A DNA stretch of 8,373 bases, from positions 1-8,373 of the forward strand of contig CAKZLS010000548.1 in assembly GCA_937127205.1 (NCBI GenBank), read 5' to 3'. The DNA is from an uncultured Rhodospirillales bacterium (GTDB lineage: Bacteria; Pseudomonadota; Alphaproteobacteria; Rhodospirillales; Defluviicoccaceae). The notes beneath the pieces were generated by a model, which was not told the DNA's origin, ran no database searches, and saw only the letters and a list, made by a program, of their open reading frames with translations. A program made the translations under genes and the position numbers. The stretch's first letter is position 1. Every line of letters begins with the position of its first letter. Positions 7,407 to 8,373 of this stretch are shown piece after piece.

Positions 7407-8297
7407 TCAGCCCATGACAGGTTGCGCCATGACACCGCCCCGCATGAGGGCCTTGAGCTTCTCAAGCGCGCGCGTTTCGATCTGCCGAACGCGTTCTCTC
7501 GAAATGCCGTATATCTTGCTTAACTCCGAGAGCGGCGGCGGATGATCGCTCAGCTTTCTCTCGGTAAGAATGTGCCGTTCGCGCTCGCTCAGTTCCGCCA
7601 GTGCGGTGCTCATCAGGGCACGGCGTTTGTCCAATTCGTCGCGCTCCATCAACGATGATTCCTGATCCTGCGAGTCATCGACCAGCAGATCCTGCCATGT
7701 GGCCCCGCCGTCATCGCCAACAACGGTGTTGGTCGACTGGTCGCGAGTGCTGAACCACTGGTCCATGCGCACGGTCTCGGCTTCAGGGACCCGCAACTCC
7801 TGGGAGATGGTCGTCACCGCTTCGGGCGACAACAAACCTTCGTCGTTCCCTTGGTGCTTTTTCTTCAAGCGAGACAGATTGAAAAACAGCTTCTTACGAT
7901 GCTCGTTCGTGATCGTTCGGACAACGGAAGAGGAGCGCAGAATATAATCGCCGATCGCCGTCCGGATCCACCAGCGGGCGTAAGTAGACAAGCGGAACCC
8001 GCGCTCGGGATCAAACTTCTTGATCCCCTGCATCAGTCCGATATTGCCCTCTGAAATCAGGTCGCCCATAGGCACGCCATATCGGCGATAGTCGGAAGCC
8101 GTCTTGATCACCAAACGCTGGTGGCTGCCGATCAGCTGCTCCATGGCTTTCATGTCACCAAGTTCTTGAGTGCGTCGAATCAAGTCCAACTCGGTATCAC
8201 GGTCGAGCATTGCATACTTCCGCATTGACCTCATGTACCGTGAAAGATGCTCATCCGAGGATTGGCGCCGGCTCGGAACGGCCATGACATCACTCAT
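7407..8297 (-). CDS. rpoH: RNA polymerase sigma factor RpoH (sigma-32 family)
   Basis: The product is 296 residues, the usual length for RpoH. Region 1.2 is at about 16-50 (LSRYMRSMRKYAMLDRDTE). Region 2 spans about 55-130, with GDLISEGNIGLMQGIKKFDP (78-97) and core-binding and -10-reading residues in FRLSTYARWWIRTAIGDYIL (101-120). The RpoH box follows at about 132-141 (EHRKKLFFNL), which distinguishes heat-shock sigma factors from RpoD. Region 4 at about 234-285 ends in the helix-turn-helix LSELSKIYGISRERVRQIE (256-274), which reads the -35 element. It directs RNA polymerase to heat-shock or oxidative-stress promoters. The ATG at 8297 has GGAG nine bases upstream and overlaps the stop of the preceding gene as ATGA. 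A second Met at residue 5 is a less likely start. A ChrR-like cupin gene follows, which weakly favours an RpoH-II-type role; alphaproteobacteria often carry two RpoH paralogues. Confidence 0.95.
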   Translation of the reverse strand: MSDVMAVPSRRQSSDEHLSRYMRSMRKYAMLDRDTELDLIRRTQELGDMKAMEQLIGSHQRLVIKTASDYRRYGVPMGDLISEGNIGLMQGIKKFDPERGFRLSTYARWWIRTAIGDYILRSSSVVRTITNEHRKKLFFNLSRLKKKHQGNDEGLLSPEAVTTISQELRVPEAETVRMDQWFSTRDQSTNTVVGDDGGATWQDLLVDDSQDQESSLMERDELDKRRALMSTALAELSERERHILTERKLSDHPPPLSELSKIYGISRERVRQIETRALEKLKALMRGGVMAQPVMG

Positions 8298-8373
8298 CGT
8301 GTGCGCTCCATTTCAAGCAAGGATCGATATTCATCCACAATTGAACTCAGCGTGTACTCTACGGCACCCAGAT
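8294..8373 (-). CDS. C-terminal end of an unidentified upstream gene (partial)
   Basis: One minus-strand frame is open from the window edge to a TGA at 8294-8296, giving 25 residues: LGAVEYTLSSIVDEY then RSLLEMERTR. The other two frames in this direction contain stops. The TGA overlaps the rpoH ATG as ATGA, a classic coupled-gene junction, and the peptide is helix-forming with ordinary codon use. This supports a real gene transcribed with rpoH, but the fragment is too short to identify a family. It is the usual place for a gene co-transcribed with the sigma factor, so a link to its regulation is possible but unproven. Confidence 0.5.
   Translation of the reverse strand, partial: LGAVEYTLSSIVDEYRSLLEMERTR

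Overview
The window reads as a stretch of a Gram-negative, probably alphaproteobacterial chromosome (inference). The grounds are an RpoH-type heat-shock sigma factor, a ChrR-type cupin beside it, moderately high GC, and Shine-Dalgarno-led genes packed in operons. Every gene I can support lies on the minus strand, so transcription runs from high to low coordinates. No rRNA, tRNA, CRISPR array, insertion sequence or prophage was seen.

Layout in transcription order. At 8373-8294 is the last 25 codons of an unidentified gene, whose stop overlaps the start of rpoH in an ATGA junction. The sigma-32 gene rpoH (8297-7407) is followed after about 97 bases by a double-cupin gene of the ChrR cupin type (7309-6644). 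A 115-base gap (6643-6529) holds a tandem 10-bp repeat and a weak promoter-like pair. It precedes a tightly packed four-gene cluster: an ABC ATPase (6528-5560), an ABC-2 permease (5591-4833), a GldG-like auxiliary membrane protein (4830-2920) and a DUF4340 membrane-anchored protein (2900-1839). After a 309-base gap comes a large gene (1529 to beyond position 1) combining a choice-of-anchor I beta-propeller-like region with an esterase-like phytase domain. It has no signal peptide.

How they fit together. The four ABC genes almost certainly form one operon and one inner-membrane complex, related to the GldA/GldF/GldG transporter known from gliding Bacteroidetes. In proteobacteria the substrate and role of this set are not established. 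The RpoH-cupin pair suggests a stress-response locus, since ChrR-family cupins take part in singlet-oxygen signalling upstream of RpoH-II in Rhodobacter. The cupin here lacks the zinc anti-sigma domain, so that link is only a hypothesis. The phytase-like gene has its own ribosome binding site and is probably a separate unit encoding a secreted protein.
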